Assembly: GCA_900321005.1 (NCBI GenBank)
Contig: ONUF01000021.1
Span: 1 to 40,225 of the forward strand
Length of the DNA stretch: 40,225 nucleotides
Direction of reading: 5' to 3'
Source: an uncultured Bacteroidales bacterium
GTDB taxonomy: Bacteria > Bacteroidota > Bacteroidia > Bacteroidales > Paludibacteraceae
The notes under the pieces are model-generated. The model did no database searches. It saw only the letters and a list, made by a program, of their open reading frames with translations, and was not told the origin of the DNA. Below, piece by piece: positions 5,501 to 12,302 of this stretch. Made by a program: the position numbers and the translations under genes. Each line of letters begins with the position of its first letter. Position 1 is the first letter of the stretch.

Positions 5501-8360
5501 CGCTGAACACATTGGAGTTATACTGGTTAGCAACTGTTGCAGGATAAGGAGATGACAGATAGATGTCCGTCAGTGCCGTGCCGTTGAAGGCATCGTTCTC
5601 AACGCTATGCAGCGATCCGTTGATACGGACGGTCTCTAAAGCAGTACAGCCTTTGAAAGCCTCGCTCGGGATAACATGACCCTTCACGCCATTCAGCGTC
5701 ACCTCTTTCAGACCCGTACAGCCGCGGAAAGCATTACCTATATACGCATTGCTGACCGTCACGCTCTCCAAAGCAGGGCAGTTGACGAATGCCACATTTT
5801 CTATCGTATCAACGCTCGGGAACTCGACCGTCTTGAGGGCGGTGCATTCCGCGAAACAGCGGAAACCGATGATGCGTGCGTTTGCCAGTTGAACATCCGT
5901 CAGAGACGTACATTGCTCGAAGCAACCGAGACTGCCATACTCACGGAACTCCTCTACATCGTTCAGAGGAACCTCCTTCAGTTTAGGACAGTTGCGGAAC
6001 GTACTGTAGAGCTTCTTTACAGAAGACGAGAAAGACACCGATTCGAGGTTAGGCAGATTGTTGAAACTGCGGTACAGCTCCGTCAGTTCGCCTAATACTT
6101 CTATCCGTTTGATTTTGCCGGCGTTTGTGCCCCAGTCGTGAACGGTATTCTGGTCTTGCAAACCGCTACCGGTCTCCAATGAGGAGCAACTGATGATCAT
6201 GGTGCTATCAGCATAGAGAATCCACATGCCGTTACCGAAAACATCTCCGGCTTCGATACTGCCGTGCTCACCAATATAATCCATCGAGAACAAATTCCAA
6301 TAGAGGGTGTTGGCATAAGTCACTACGGATGATTCCGGCACGTCGAGACTAACGGCTTTCTGACCCGTAGCAGCCGTAGCTCTGCGGGCTGCATATTTGG
6401 CTTTAGCTTTGGCAGGCGCGTTGTTGGACACGCGACCGAGACCGACGAAAGTCTGTGCGGTTACCGTAGGCGGTACAGCCGCTTTCACTGCCATAGCGTC
6501 CATCAGACCGCAATAATTGAAGGCTTTGTTGCCGATACTGCTCAGGTCCTTTCCGAATTTCACTTTCTCAAGAGACGAGCAGTTCTCAAAGGCTTGGTTG
6601 CCGATAGTCTGCACGCCCTCGGCTTTTACCTCCTCTATCTGGTCATTGTTCTTAAACGCATTCTCGCCGATTTCAGTCACGGAAGCGGGAACTACTACCT
6701 CTGCGATTTGCGACTCGCCTTCGTTTGGTGTAGCAAAAGCATTCTTACCGATACCTTGCAAACCTTCTTCTATAATAACTCTTTTAATATAATTACGGTA
6801 GAGATACCACGGCTGGTCACTTTCGTTGGCATAGTCCGGAAGTTTTTGGTCAAAAGATTTTCCACCTTTGACTATCAGCGTTCCTTCTGAATCTATCATC
6901 CATGTGCCATAACCTATTCCCCATGTTCCGCTAATAGGAAAAATCTTCGACTGATCCAATTGGAAAGAACTCCATGGAGCAGTGGTCATGTAGCCACCGA
7001 CATGTTCTCCACCGACATGTAGTATAGTATTAGCTGTCTTTGCTCCGGAAAAGGCATTGCCTGCTGTTGTTGGGACTGAGGTGGATACATAAATTTCTCC
7101 TCCATTTGCAAATGCACCTCGGAAAGCGTACTGACCGATACTTGATATGCTTCCAAATGTGATATTATTAATGTTGCAACCATCAAACGCATTGTCACCA
7201 ATAGTCTCTGCTTTGCTTAAATCTGCTTTCGTTAGGCATGTATTTGCGAATGCTCTTTTTCCTACACTTCTGGCATTTGCCATTTGATCAAATCTGGTAA
7301 AACGACTACACCCCTCGAATGCGCTTTCTCCGACATTTATCCAACTTATGAAAGAATTATACAGATCAATGGAATAGATATTAGATCCTTTGAAAGCATT
7401 TTTTCCAATGGTGTAACCATAAGGAGTGACATTATATATTTCGACCCATCGTATTTTGTCGCGGAACGAATACCATGGTTGATCAGTTTCGCTTTCAAAA
7501 TCTGGGATGCCGTTTTGTTGATAGTAATTTGCGAATATGTATAGTTTTTCCATTCCTTTTCTTGTGTCATCGAAATACCATTTCCAACCATCACCACCAA
7601 GAAATATTAATCCCCATGTATAACTTTTTGCATATGTGGAAATATATGACGGTAACTTTGCTGGAGGAACGATTACCTTAAGCCAACCTGATAGTGTTAG
7701 AATTCTCACTGTATTACCATTTGCATCAGTAGAAGAGACGGCTCCATATGGATTTTTGGTCACAACCATATTATTTAACCCGCTTGGAATCGTATTCCCA
7801 GATAAGACAATACCACCATCTTCAAGCCATAGAGAAGCACATTCGCAAAATGCATTTCTCCCTATAGACTGAATTACAGGAAGTTCTATCCGCTTAAGTG
7901 AACGACAGCGATCAAATGCATTCTCTCCAATAACAGTAACACGAGAGAAATCAAAATCTGTTAATCTCCAACAATCAGAAAAAGCTTCATCTCCAATTTC
8001 TACATTGTTGTTATTTCCAGCCTTGAATACGACTTTCTCCAGATTAACGCATCCTGCAAAAGCTCCATTGCCAATTTTCTTGACTTTAGAAGAAAGTTCT
8101 ATCGTTCTAATGCTATTAGAGGAACCCCACCATGGAGACATATTTTCCCATGCATTGCTTTGCCCACCAGCAAGATTTGTTCTTGCCGCCGGACGAGTGT
8201 TCGGAGAATTAGGAATAGTCTCCGCATCCACATATAGGACACCATTCTCAACCTTCCATGTACCACCGTTCTTGAACGTGCCGGACATGGTGTACTGACT
8301 GGCACTCACCGTCCATATAGCCAACAGGCTACAGACGACTAAAGTTAAAATTTTTCTCAT
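2583..8360 (-). CDS. Giant BspA-type leucine-rich-repeat surface protein
   Basis: About 1925 residues from ATG 8358-8360 (a second in-frame ATG is at 8364-8366). A signal peptide (MRKILTLVVCSLLAIWTVSA) is followed by several blocks of LRR_5 repeats (IGNGAFAGC, IGDNAFDGC, IGNQAFENC style) separated by W/G-rich modules containing DQPWY. Then come a divergent InlB-type repeat, a Flg_new/InlB B-repeat (EGYRFMGWD), a BIG2 Ig-like domain (VTWSSDDADVATVDANG), another LRR block and three further B-repeats near the C-terminus (GHTFTGWD, GYTFAGWS, GYIFTGWS). The tail (VKILHNGILYILRPDG) resembles Bacteroidetes type IX sorting tails. Expected to be exported and surface-attached, with adhesion-like function (inference). 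Codons for roughly residues 50-530 are much more AT-rich than the rest. Confidence 0.85.
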   Translation of the reverse strand: MRKILTLVVCSLLAIWTVSASQYTMSGTFKNGGTWKVENGVLYVDAETIPNSPNTRPAARTNLAGGQSNAWENMSPWWGSSNSIRTIELSSKVKKIGNGAFAGCVNLEKVVFKAGNNNNVEIGDEAFSDCWRLTDFDFSRVTVIGENAFDRCRSLKRIELPVIQSIGRNAFCECASLWLEDGGIVLSGNTIPSGLNNMVVTKNPYGAVSSTDANGNTVRILTLSGWLKVIVPPAKLPSYISTYAKSYTWGLIFLGGDGWKWYFDDTRKGMEKLYIFANYYQQNGIPDFESETDQPWYSFRDKIRWVEIYNVTPYGYTIGKNAFKGSNIYSIDLYNSFISWINVGESAFEGCSRFTRFDQMANARSVGKRAFANTCLTKADLSKAETIGDNAFDGCNINNITFGSISSIGQYAFRGAFANGGEIYVSTSVPTTAGNAFSGAKTANTILHVGGEHVGGYMTTAPWSSFQLDQSKIFPISGTWGIGYGTWMIDSEGTLIVKGGKSFDQKLPDYANESDQPWYLYRNYIKRVIIEEGLQGIGKNAFATPNEGESQIAEVVVPASVTEIGENAFKNNDQIEEVKAEGVQTIGNQAFENCSSLEKVKFGKDLSSIGNKAFNYCGLMDAMAVKAAVPPTVTAQTFVGLGRVSNNAPAKAKAKYAARRATAATGQKAVSLDVPESSVVTYANTLYWNLFSMDYIGEHGSIEAGDVFGNGMWILYADSTMIISCSSLETGSGLQDQNTVHDWGTNAGKIKRIEVLGELTELYRSFNNLPNLESVSFSSSVKKLYSTFRNCPKLKEVPLNDVEEFREYGSLGCFEQCTSLTDVQLANARIIGFRCFAECTALKTVEFPSVDTIENVAFVNCPALESVTVSNAYIGNAFRGCTGLKEVTLNGVKGHVIPSEAFKGCTALETVRINGSLHSVENDAFNGTALTDIYLSSPYPATVANQYNSNVFSGLTLSDITLHVPADFVNRYNATYNNPVWSRMNVVADEDYSEALIPVSGPLGSNGTWELGSDQKLTINCNGAMPTAQAATGQDSYSDTWYDWMPYVAHIEFTKTTTSVASNAFGLYLGDNNFASVGAITLGAGMQQIDDRGLFLKFQNGGHVYCYAENPPMLNGSNSFNWSEITGKNVTLHVLTKSGVLAQYQNAAGWQNFPNIVADLGPRYKVSWDADNGYIKVNESGIDLNAVPEGTTIHLTAVPYSGYWLKKWNNYNPSTGLTVSSDVSVSAEFTTNYIVSFYTPSETFAGQYTLLKRDTVEAGQAATAPADPTREGYRFMGWDCSFDSIVKQTAVHAQFEPIVYAVSVKVSPEVKSVQVPSAELGTKTFQCYATVTPGNADNNAVTWSSDDADVATVDANGLVTIHNYGAATITATAADGSDVSGKCMLGVFSTDYMPVIQGTAIAVENGITEITMTKGQSAKLVNLVVTPEDYNGGISVMHHGPLQVNPCGEGEKTLPAFFIKPEMGSTYPYDDTITFRMNDYDHQAVHSMPVCKLIVHVTDDALFTAKTVEGVDMTFRITDPMTLTCEVYGYMEQLMMPDPVTGLPFVMHPAVDASTTGKITVPAVAKGCTVTNLSQQAFAGCSGLTEIELENGIQYIKAGAFQECSALQKLILPKSIKGLSMLGSMPQLANVYMYNPEPPIGWEIAENGENMMPDIAMTNAFQMIASNATLHVARGSLNAYNKAPWTTWFATITDDVDASFTVRFVDWDDSEIELQHVDYRAAAAPSQTPVREGHTFTGWDKDFSRVVANMTVKAQYEAMTYSVTFLNWDGTQLGATQQVTYGQAAVAPSVPARSGYTFAGWSADFSKVTSNLTVKAMFAKEGQYLVTFIDWDETTLKCEIVDAGGSATAPEDPVREGYIFTGWSGSYTNVHADLIIRALYNEGTGIEEIFTRPNAPAAVKILHNGILYILRPDGAIYNAAGLRVR

Positions 8361-8386
8361 AAGCATTTTTGGCTGTTATATCCCAT
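8357..8386 (-). CDS. Possible 9-codon leader peptide overlapping the surface-protein start
   Basis: Within the conserved leader the minus strand reads ATG...TGA as MGYNSQKCL. Its TGA overlaps the ATG at 8358-8360 of the BspA-like gene in the arrangement ATGA. Such overlap can couple translation, but nothing here proves it is translated. The second leader copy at 9854-9901 encodes the same MGYNSQ before diverging. Confidence 0.25.
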   Translation of the reverse strand: MGYNSQKCL

Positions 8387-8412
8387 CGCCCCATCGGTTT
8401 TTAAGTTGTTTG
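8363..8412 (-). repeat. Leader repeat, copy 1 (5'UTR of the BspA-like gene)
   Basis: A 35-base stretch is identical to copy 2 at about 9857-9892, with further similarity on the AT-rich side; the core on the minus strand is GATGGGGCGATGGGATATAA. Here it lies immediately before the start of the surface-protein gene, so it is probably leader RNA. The two copies flank the ATPase gene in the same orientation. Confidence 0.8.
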
Positions 8413-8514
8413 TTAATATTGGTTGGTTAGTTGTTGTTTTGTAATTGCTTCAATATATATCAGCATATCGGATTACCTATCTGCACTAAAAATGTGCATA
8501 TTTTGCGGAATTAC

Positions 8515-8545
8515 TTGCATATATCATTTATTTTTACTACTTTTG
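8515..8545 (+). promoter_or_regulatory. Promoter of the DUF4143 ATPase
   Basis: TTGCATATATC (from 8515) and TACTTTTG (8538-8545), with 20 bases between the TTG and the -7 box. Start codon at 8615. A small hairpin TGCAC/GTGCA at 8482-8498 lies just upstream, in the divergent region shared with the BspA-like gene. Confidence 0.75.
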
Positions 8546-8614
8546 CAGCCGGAAATGCAAAATGTTGCAACAACTGAACATTTTTTACTTTACTTTTGAA
8601 CATTTTTATTCAAT

Positions 8615-9799
8615 ATGATACAAAGGTCTGAAATTAAGGAACTTACAGCAAGGTTGAAAGAGCCGAGAAAGTTCATTCAAGTGATCGTTGGTCCTCGTCA
8701 GGTAGGCAAAACAACGATGGTGACCCAAGCTATGGAGCAGCTGGACATTCCTCATCTGTTCTTTTCGGCGGATAATATCTACGCCTCTGACGAATGGCTG
8801 GCGGAGAAGTGGCAGTCTGCGCGGTTGATGGTACAATCCCGCCAACCGGAGCAACTGATTCTGATCATTGACGAAGTACAGAAAATCCCCAACTGGTCCG
8901 AACGCGTCAAGAAGGAATGGGATCTGGATACATTCAACCGTATGCCCATCAAACTGGTGCTTCTGGGTTCGTCCCGTCTGATGATCATGAACGGACTGAC
9001 AGAGTCCTTAGCCGGACGGTTTGAACTCATCCGCATGACGCACTGGACCTACTCCGAGATGCACGAGGCGTTCGGTTGGGATCTCGACACCTATATCTAT
9101 TATGGCGGCTACCCCGGTGCGGCAGAGATGATTGCTGACGAAGACCGATGGCGGGCGTATGTCGAGAATGCCATTTTAGAAGCCTCTATCAACAAAGACG
9201 TTCTGCAAACCAGCAATATCTACAAGCCCGCTTTGCTGCGCCAGTTGTTCACGATGTGCTGCGCCTACTCCGGTGAAGAGTTGTCATTCAGGAAGATGTT
9301 AGGCAACCTGCAGGAAGCAGGCAATGCCACTACGCTCGCCAACTATCTGCAACTGCTCGCGGAAGCCAATCTGGTATCGGGGTTGCAGAAATACGCACGC
9401 GACAAAGCACGCAAGTACAGCAGCACACCGAAACTGCAGGTGTTTGACAACGCGCTGATGAATGTCTATAACCAGACCACTTTTGGTTCCGTCCGGACCG
9501 ATGCCGCCCTGTGGGGACGGCAAGTGGAATCGGCGGTAGGCAGTTATCTGCTATCCCAGGCGGAGAAACACCGCATGCAGGTTTACTACTGGCGGGAGAA
9601 TAACGCCGAGGTGGATTTTATCCTCCAGCGCGGTCTGTCCGTAGTGGCGATAGAGGTGAAAAGCAACAACGCCCGCACCAACGCCGGACTGCATCTCTTC
9701 AGCAGCAAATACAAGCCGCTGCAAGCCTTTGTCGTAGGAAACGAGGGAATGCCTCTGGCAGATTTCCTGCAAACGGACTTGCGTCTCCTGTTTCGGTAA
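8615..9799 (+). CDS. AAA_14 ATPase with DUF4143 domain
   Basis: 394 residues. Walker A GPRQVGKTT is at residues 26-34, a Walker B-like strand LILIIDEVQ at about 85-95, and a sensor region LLGSSRLM after that. The C-terminal DUF4143 half ends in a PD-(D/E)XK-like pattern (AEVDFILQ then VAIEVKS, about 337-355). This family is abundant in Bacteroidetes and is usually encoded alone; its role is not established, although toxin, defence or regulatory functions have been suggested. The gene has its own promoter and a terminator and lies between two copies of a leader repeat, which suggests it arrived as a cassette (inference). Length is normal for the family. Confidence 0.85.
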   Translation: MIQRSEIKELTARLKEPRKFIQVIVGPRQVGKTTMVTQAMEQLDIPHLFFSADNIYASDEWLAEKWQSARLMVQSRQPEQLILIIDEVQKIPNWSERVKKEWDLDTFNRMPIKLVLLGSSRLMIMNGLTESLAGRFELIRMTHWTYSEMHEAFGWDLDTYIYYGGYPGAAEMIADEDRWRAYVENAILEASINKDVLQTSNIYKPALLRQLFTMCCAYSGEELSFRKMLGNLQEAGNATTLANYLQLLAEANLVSGLQKYARDKARKYSSTPKLQVFDNALMNVYNQTTFGSVRTDAALWGRQVESAVGSYLLSQAEKHRMQVYYWRENNAEVDFILQRGLSVVAIEVKSNNARTNAGLHLFSSKYKPLQAFVVGNEGMPLADFLQTDLRLLFR

Positions 9800-9820
9800 T
9801 CCAATATGTCAAAGAGCATT

Positions 9821-9846
9821 GCGGGTGCGTCGTGCCCGCGATTTTT
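9821..9846 (+). terminator. Intrinsic terminator of the ATPase gene
   Basis: GCGGGTGC-GTC-GTGCCCGC (9821-9839; GC-rich with two G-T pairs) followed by GATTTTTAT. It starts 21 bases after the stop at 9799. Confidence 0.7.
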
Positions 9847-9853
9847 ATATGAC

Positions 9854-9901
9854 GCATTTTGGCTGTTATATCCCATCGCCCCATCGGTTTTAAATTGTTT
9901 G
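9854..9901 (-). repeat. Leader repeat, copy 2, with no gene behind it
   Basis: Same orientation and 35-base identical core as copy 1 (8363-8412). Here it runs, on the minus strand, into the 3' end of the ATPase gene rather than into a surface-protein gene. A minus-strand promoter lies upstream at 10252-10282, so this copy may still be transcribed. Confidence 0.75.
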
Positions 9902-9994
9902 CTATGTTGATTTTGTTTGTTCAATCTTAATGGCAGGAACATATTGCAAAGCACAAACATACATACACAAAAAGCGTGAACTTTCGTTCGCTTC

Positions 9995-10132
9995 ATTTGA
10001 TTCTTCGAGGTCCTAGACTTACCTTAACAATTCAAATTTACGCACAGAAAACTCACGCATCTACGTGAGCGTGCATAAACCATAACTTGAATTGTTATTC
10101 TCTCGTAAACTTGTCTAGGGTTTCGAAGAATC
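9995..10132. repeat. 138-bp nested inverted repeat (candidate structured RNA or MITE)
   Basis: Nested pairings: TTGATTCTTCGA (9995-10006) with TCGAAGAATCAA (10121-10132); CCTAGAC (10010-10016) with GTCTAGG (10111-10117); TAACAATTCAA (10023-10033) with TTGAATTGTTA (10085-10095); GCAC (10040-10043) with GTGC (10069-10072); CTCACG (10050-10055) with CGTGAG (10062-10067). It lies downstream of the minus-strand promoter at 10252-10282. Either a small non-coding RNA or leader structure, or a miniature inverted-repeat element. Confidence 0.75.
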
Positions 10133-10251
10133 AAGTTGGCTTATAACGCTATTTTATGTATGTGGCGCAACGCTTCGCGCCTGTCATCCCATTTAACGTC
10201 TCAGATCTGACGCTCCCGATTTAACGTTCCGGAGAGGACGAATATCGGCTG

Positions 10252-10282
10252 CAAAGTTACGACTTTTTTACGACATACGCAA
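10252..10282 (-). promoter_or_regulatory. Orphan minus-strand promoter
   Basis: Minus strand TTGCGTATGTC (10272-10282) and TAACTTTG (10252-10259), the extended form shared by the best promoters in this window. It points into the 138-bp inverted repeat and leader copy 2; no intact gene follows. Confidence 0.7.
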
Positions 10283-10374
10283 GTTTTTTCACCTTTTTTT
10301 GCAAAATGAATTGTTTTTTGTTTTGTTAAACATTCATATACATACACAAAAAAAAATAAAATTGCAGAATTTTC

Positions 10375-10405
10375 TTGCATATGTCAGAAAAAAGCAGTAA
10401 TTTTG
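10375..10405 (+). promoter_or_regulatory. nadK: Promoter of nadK
   Basis: TTGCATATGTC (10375-10385) and TAATTTTG (10398-10405), 21 bases before the nadK ATG. Confidence 0.75.
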
Positions 10406-10425
10406 CGCCGCAAAATTGAATTGAT

Positions 10426-11319
10426 ATGACTATAGCCATATTTGGAAATGCAATGAAGTCCACGACCTTGCGCGAAGTGAGGCATATATTGGACTTTATG
10501 ACGGAGAAAGGCGTACATGTGCTTCTTTCTCAAGAGTTGCGGCAGGAGTTGGACCTGCGCGAGTACCCGGGATTCCCCGAGAACTGGGACGGAGACAAAC
10601 AGCCGGAGAACGTGTATGGCGAGCCCATCGACTTCGCGCTGTCGGTCGGCGGTGACGGTACATTCCTGACCACCGCCGCGGCGGTAGGAGACAAGAACAT
10701 ACCTATCCTCGGCGTGAACTGCGGACACCTGGGATTCCTCGCCGAAGTGCAGACGCAGGACCTGGATGATATCCTCCAAAAACTCGTAGCGGGCGAATAT
10801 ACGATCGAGCAGCGCGGTCTGCTTCATCTCACCGTGCTCGACAAAGACGGACTCCCCCGCGAGGGACTGATCCTGTCGCCTAACGCCCTCAACGAGATAG
10901 CGATCCTCAAGCAAGGTCTGACGAACATGTTGACCATCGAGACGAAGATCAACGGCGAGTTGCTGCACACCTACCATTCCGACGGTCTGGTCGTCGCCAC
11001 GCCGACGGGTAGTACCGCCTATAACCTCTCCATCGGCGGTCCGCTGCTTGTGCCGCAATCCCGCGGTATCATCCTCACGCCTATCGCGCCGCACAGCCTG
11101 ACGGTTCGTCCGATCATCATCCTCGACGAATGGAAGTTGGACTTCAAGATCAGCAGCCGCTACGACACGTACATGGTGTCGGTCGATGGCCGCAGTCAGA
11201 CGCTGAGTACCGACATGAGCCTGCATATCGAGCGCGCTCCGTACACCACGAAAGTGGTGCAGATAGGCGATAACAGCTTCTTGAAGTCATTGCAGAATAA
11301 GCTGAATTGGGGGAAGTAA
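10426..11319 (+). CDS. nadK: NAD kinase
   Basis: 297 residues. Phosphorylates NAD to NADP in the cytoplasm. The signature GGDG is at residues 75-78 (SVGGDGTFL), followed by GVNCGHLGFLAE and the substrate motif TPTGSTAYNLSIGGPL typical of bacterial PpnK. Length matches the family. ATG 10426 follows the promoter closely. The stop codon TAA at 11317-11319 is joined directly to a period-7 repeat that also supplies the start of lgt, so the two genes are probably cotranscribed. Confidence 0.95.
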   Translation: MTIAIFGNAMKSTTLREVRHILDFMTEKGVHVLLSQELRQELDLREYPGFPENWDGDKQPENVYGEPIDFALSVGGDGTFLTTAAAVGDKNIPILGVNCGHLGFLAEVQTQDLDDILQKLVAGEYTIEQRGLLHLTVLDKDGLPREGLILSPNALNEIAILKQGLTNMLTIETKINGELLHTYHSDGLVVATPTGSTAYNLSIGGPLLVPQSRGIILTPIAPHSLTVRPIIILDEWKLDFKISSRYDTYMVSVDGRSQTLSTDMSLHIERAPYTTKVVQIGDNSFLKSLQNKLNWGK

Positions 11320-11346
11320 TTGATGATTGATGATTGATAATTGATG
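11319..11346. repeat. Period-7 repeat (ATTG core) at the nadK/lgt junction
   Basis: Four heptads in exact register: ATTG-ATG, ATTG-ATG, ATTG-ATA, ATTG-ATG. The first begins in the last base of the nadK stop, and the last contains the ATG of lgt (11344). Confidence 0.85.
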
Positions 11347-12261
11347 ATTTTAGATTTTATTACGTGGAATGTTGATCCGGTGCTGATACACTTCGGTGAC
11401 GGGGGGATACGCTGGTACGGACTGTTATGGGCGATCGGGTTGTATGTCTGCTGGGCAATCAACGAACGGATGTACAAGCGCGAGCACTGTCCGGCAGAAT
11501 GGGCCGACCAGTTATTCTTCTGGATGGCAGCGGGCGTGATCATCGGTGCGCGAATCGGGCATTGTTGGTTCTATGAATGGCACGAATACGGCGAGCCCTG
11601 GCACCTCTTCGGATGGGAGTTCACCTACCGTAACCCGTATATCGAGCACCCCTTATGGCTCATCAAGATATGGGAAGGCGGGTTGAGCAGTCACGGCGGC
11701 GCGATAGGACTCATCATCGCGGCGATATTGCTCAATAAGTTCAAATACAGCCGCTATCCGCAGTTCGGCACGTCATGGCTCTGGATTCTCGACCGACTTT
11801 GCATAGGCGTATGTATCACGGGTGCGCTCATTCGATTGGGTAACCTGTTCAACAGCGAGATATACGGTGGTCCGACCGACCTGCCGTGGGGATTTATCTT
11901 TGTGCGCGACGGTCAGACGGTGCCCTGCCATCCGACGCAGCTCTATGAGATGCTGTACTGCCTGGTGGCTTTCGCCGTGACGCTGCCGCTGTACCTCAAC
12001 ACCGATGCGCGGCGACGCGAAGGACTGCTGCTCGGCGTGTTCCTCGAGATCGTGTTCGTGACGCGGTTCTGCCTGGAGTTTATCAAGAACGACCAAGAGG
12101 CATTCGAGGCAGACCACCTGCTGAACATGGGTCAGTGGCTCAGTCTGCCGTTTATATTGCTCGGTATCTTCTTGATAGTACGGGCATTTATCCGGCCGCT
12201 CTCGCCTGTAGTGGAGAAACAACCACAGAGTCTCGAACCTAAGTATCGAGACGTTAAATAA
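11344..12261 (+). CDS. lgt: Prolipoprotein diacylglyceryl transferase
   Basis: 305 residues from ATG 11344 (a TTG lies one codon upstream). Integral inner-membrane enzyme that transfers diacylglycerol from phosphatidylglycerol to the lipobox cysteine of prolipoproteins. The family signature GGLSSHGGA is at residues 112-120, preceded by GARIGHCWFYEW; several hydrophobic helices (WYGLLWAIGLY, FFWMAAGVIIG, FILLGIFLIV) span the chain. It serves the many lipoproteins in this window (for example 18460-19359, 21926-22486, 23646-24176). Its start codon lies inside the heptad repeat that follows nadK. Confidence 0.95.
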   Translation: MILDFITWNVDPVLIHFGDGGIRWYGLLWAIGLYVCWAINERMYKREHCPAEWADQLFFWMAAGVIIGARIGHCWFYEWHEYGEPWHLFGWEFTYRNPYIEHPLWLIKIWEGGLSSHGGAIGLIIAAILLNKFKYSRYPQFGTSWLWILDRLCIGVCITGALIRLGNLFNSEIYGGPTDLPWGFIFVRDGQTVPCHPTQLYEMLYCLVAFAVTLPLYLNTDARRREGLLLGVFLEIVFVTRFCLEFIKNDQEAFEADHLLNMGQWLSLPFILLGIFLIVRAFIRPLSPVVEKQPQSLEPKYRDVK

Positions 12262-12270
12262 AGTTTAATT

Positions 12271-12289
12271 GTTTTTATTCCATAAAAAC
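12271..12289. other. AT-only hairpin between lgt and fmt
   Basis: GTTTTTAT-TCC-ATAAAAAC lies in the 41-base gap. It is too weak for a normal terminator; no -7 box of the usual form is visible, so fmt is probably read through from nadK/lgt. Confidence 0.35.
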
Positions 12290-12302
12290 GTTTATAGGGT
12301 TT

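Larger units (their letters stand above)
9847..10425. other. Gene-free region between the ATPase and nadK
   Basis: No convincing coding sequence. It holds, left to right: leader repeat copy 2; a 138-bp inverted repeat (9995-10132); a small hairpin GGCGC/GCGCC near 10164-10181; two direct copies of a TCCC-ATTTAACGT-like 13-mer (about 10188 and 10214) around the palindrome TCAGATCTGA; a minus-strand promoter (10252-10282); and the nadK promoter (10375-10405). Confidence 0.7.

Noticed and set aside
9586-9996. A 136-codon minus-strand ORF starting next to the 138-bp inverted repeat, with a hydrophobic N-terminus (CVCMFVLCNMFLPL).
   Set aside because: Its second half is antisense to the end of the ATPase gene and its middle is the leader repeat translated. 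It may be a relic, but the composition is not protein-like after residue 30. The promoter and RNA structure are reported instead.
10040-10072. A tRNA-like cloverleaf in the gene-free region before nadK.
   Set aside because: Arms do not fit acceptor, D, anticodon and T loops; no T-loop consensus or CCA.
9995-10132. Retron-like msr/msd RNA as an explanation for the nested inverted repeat.
   Set aside because: No reverse transcriptase gene nearby; the structure alone is not sufficient.
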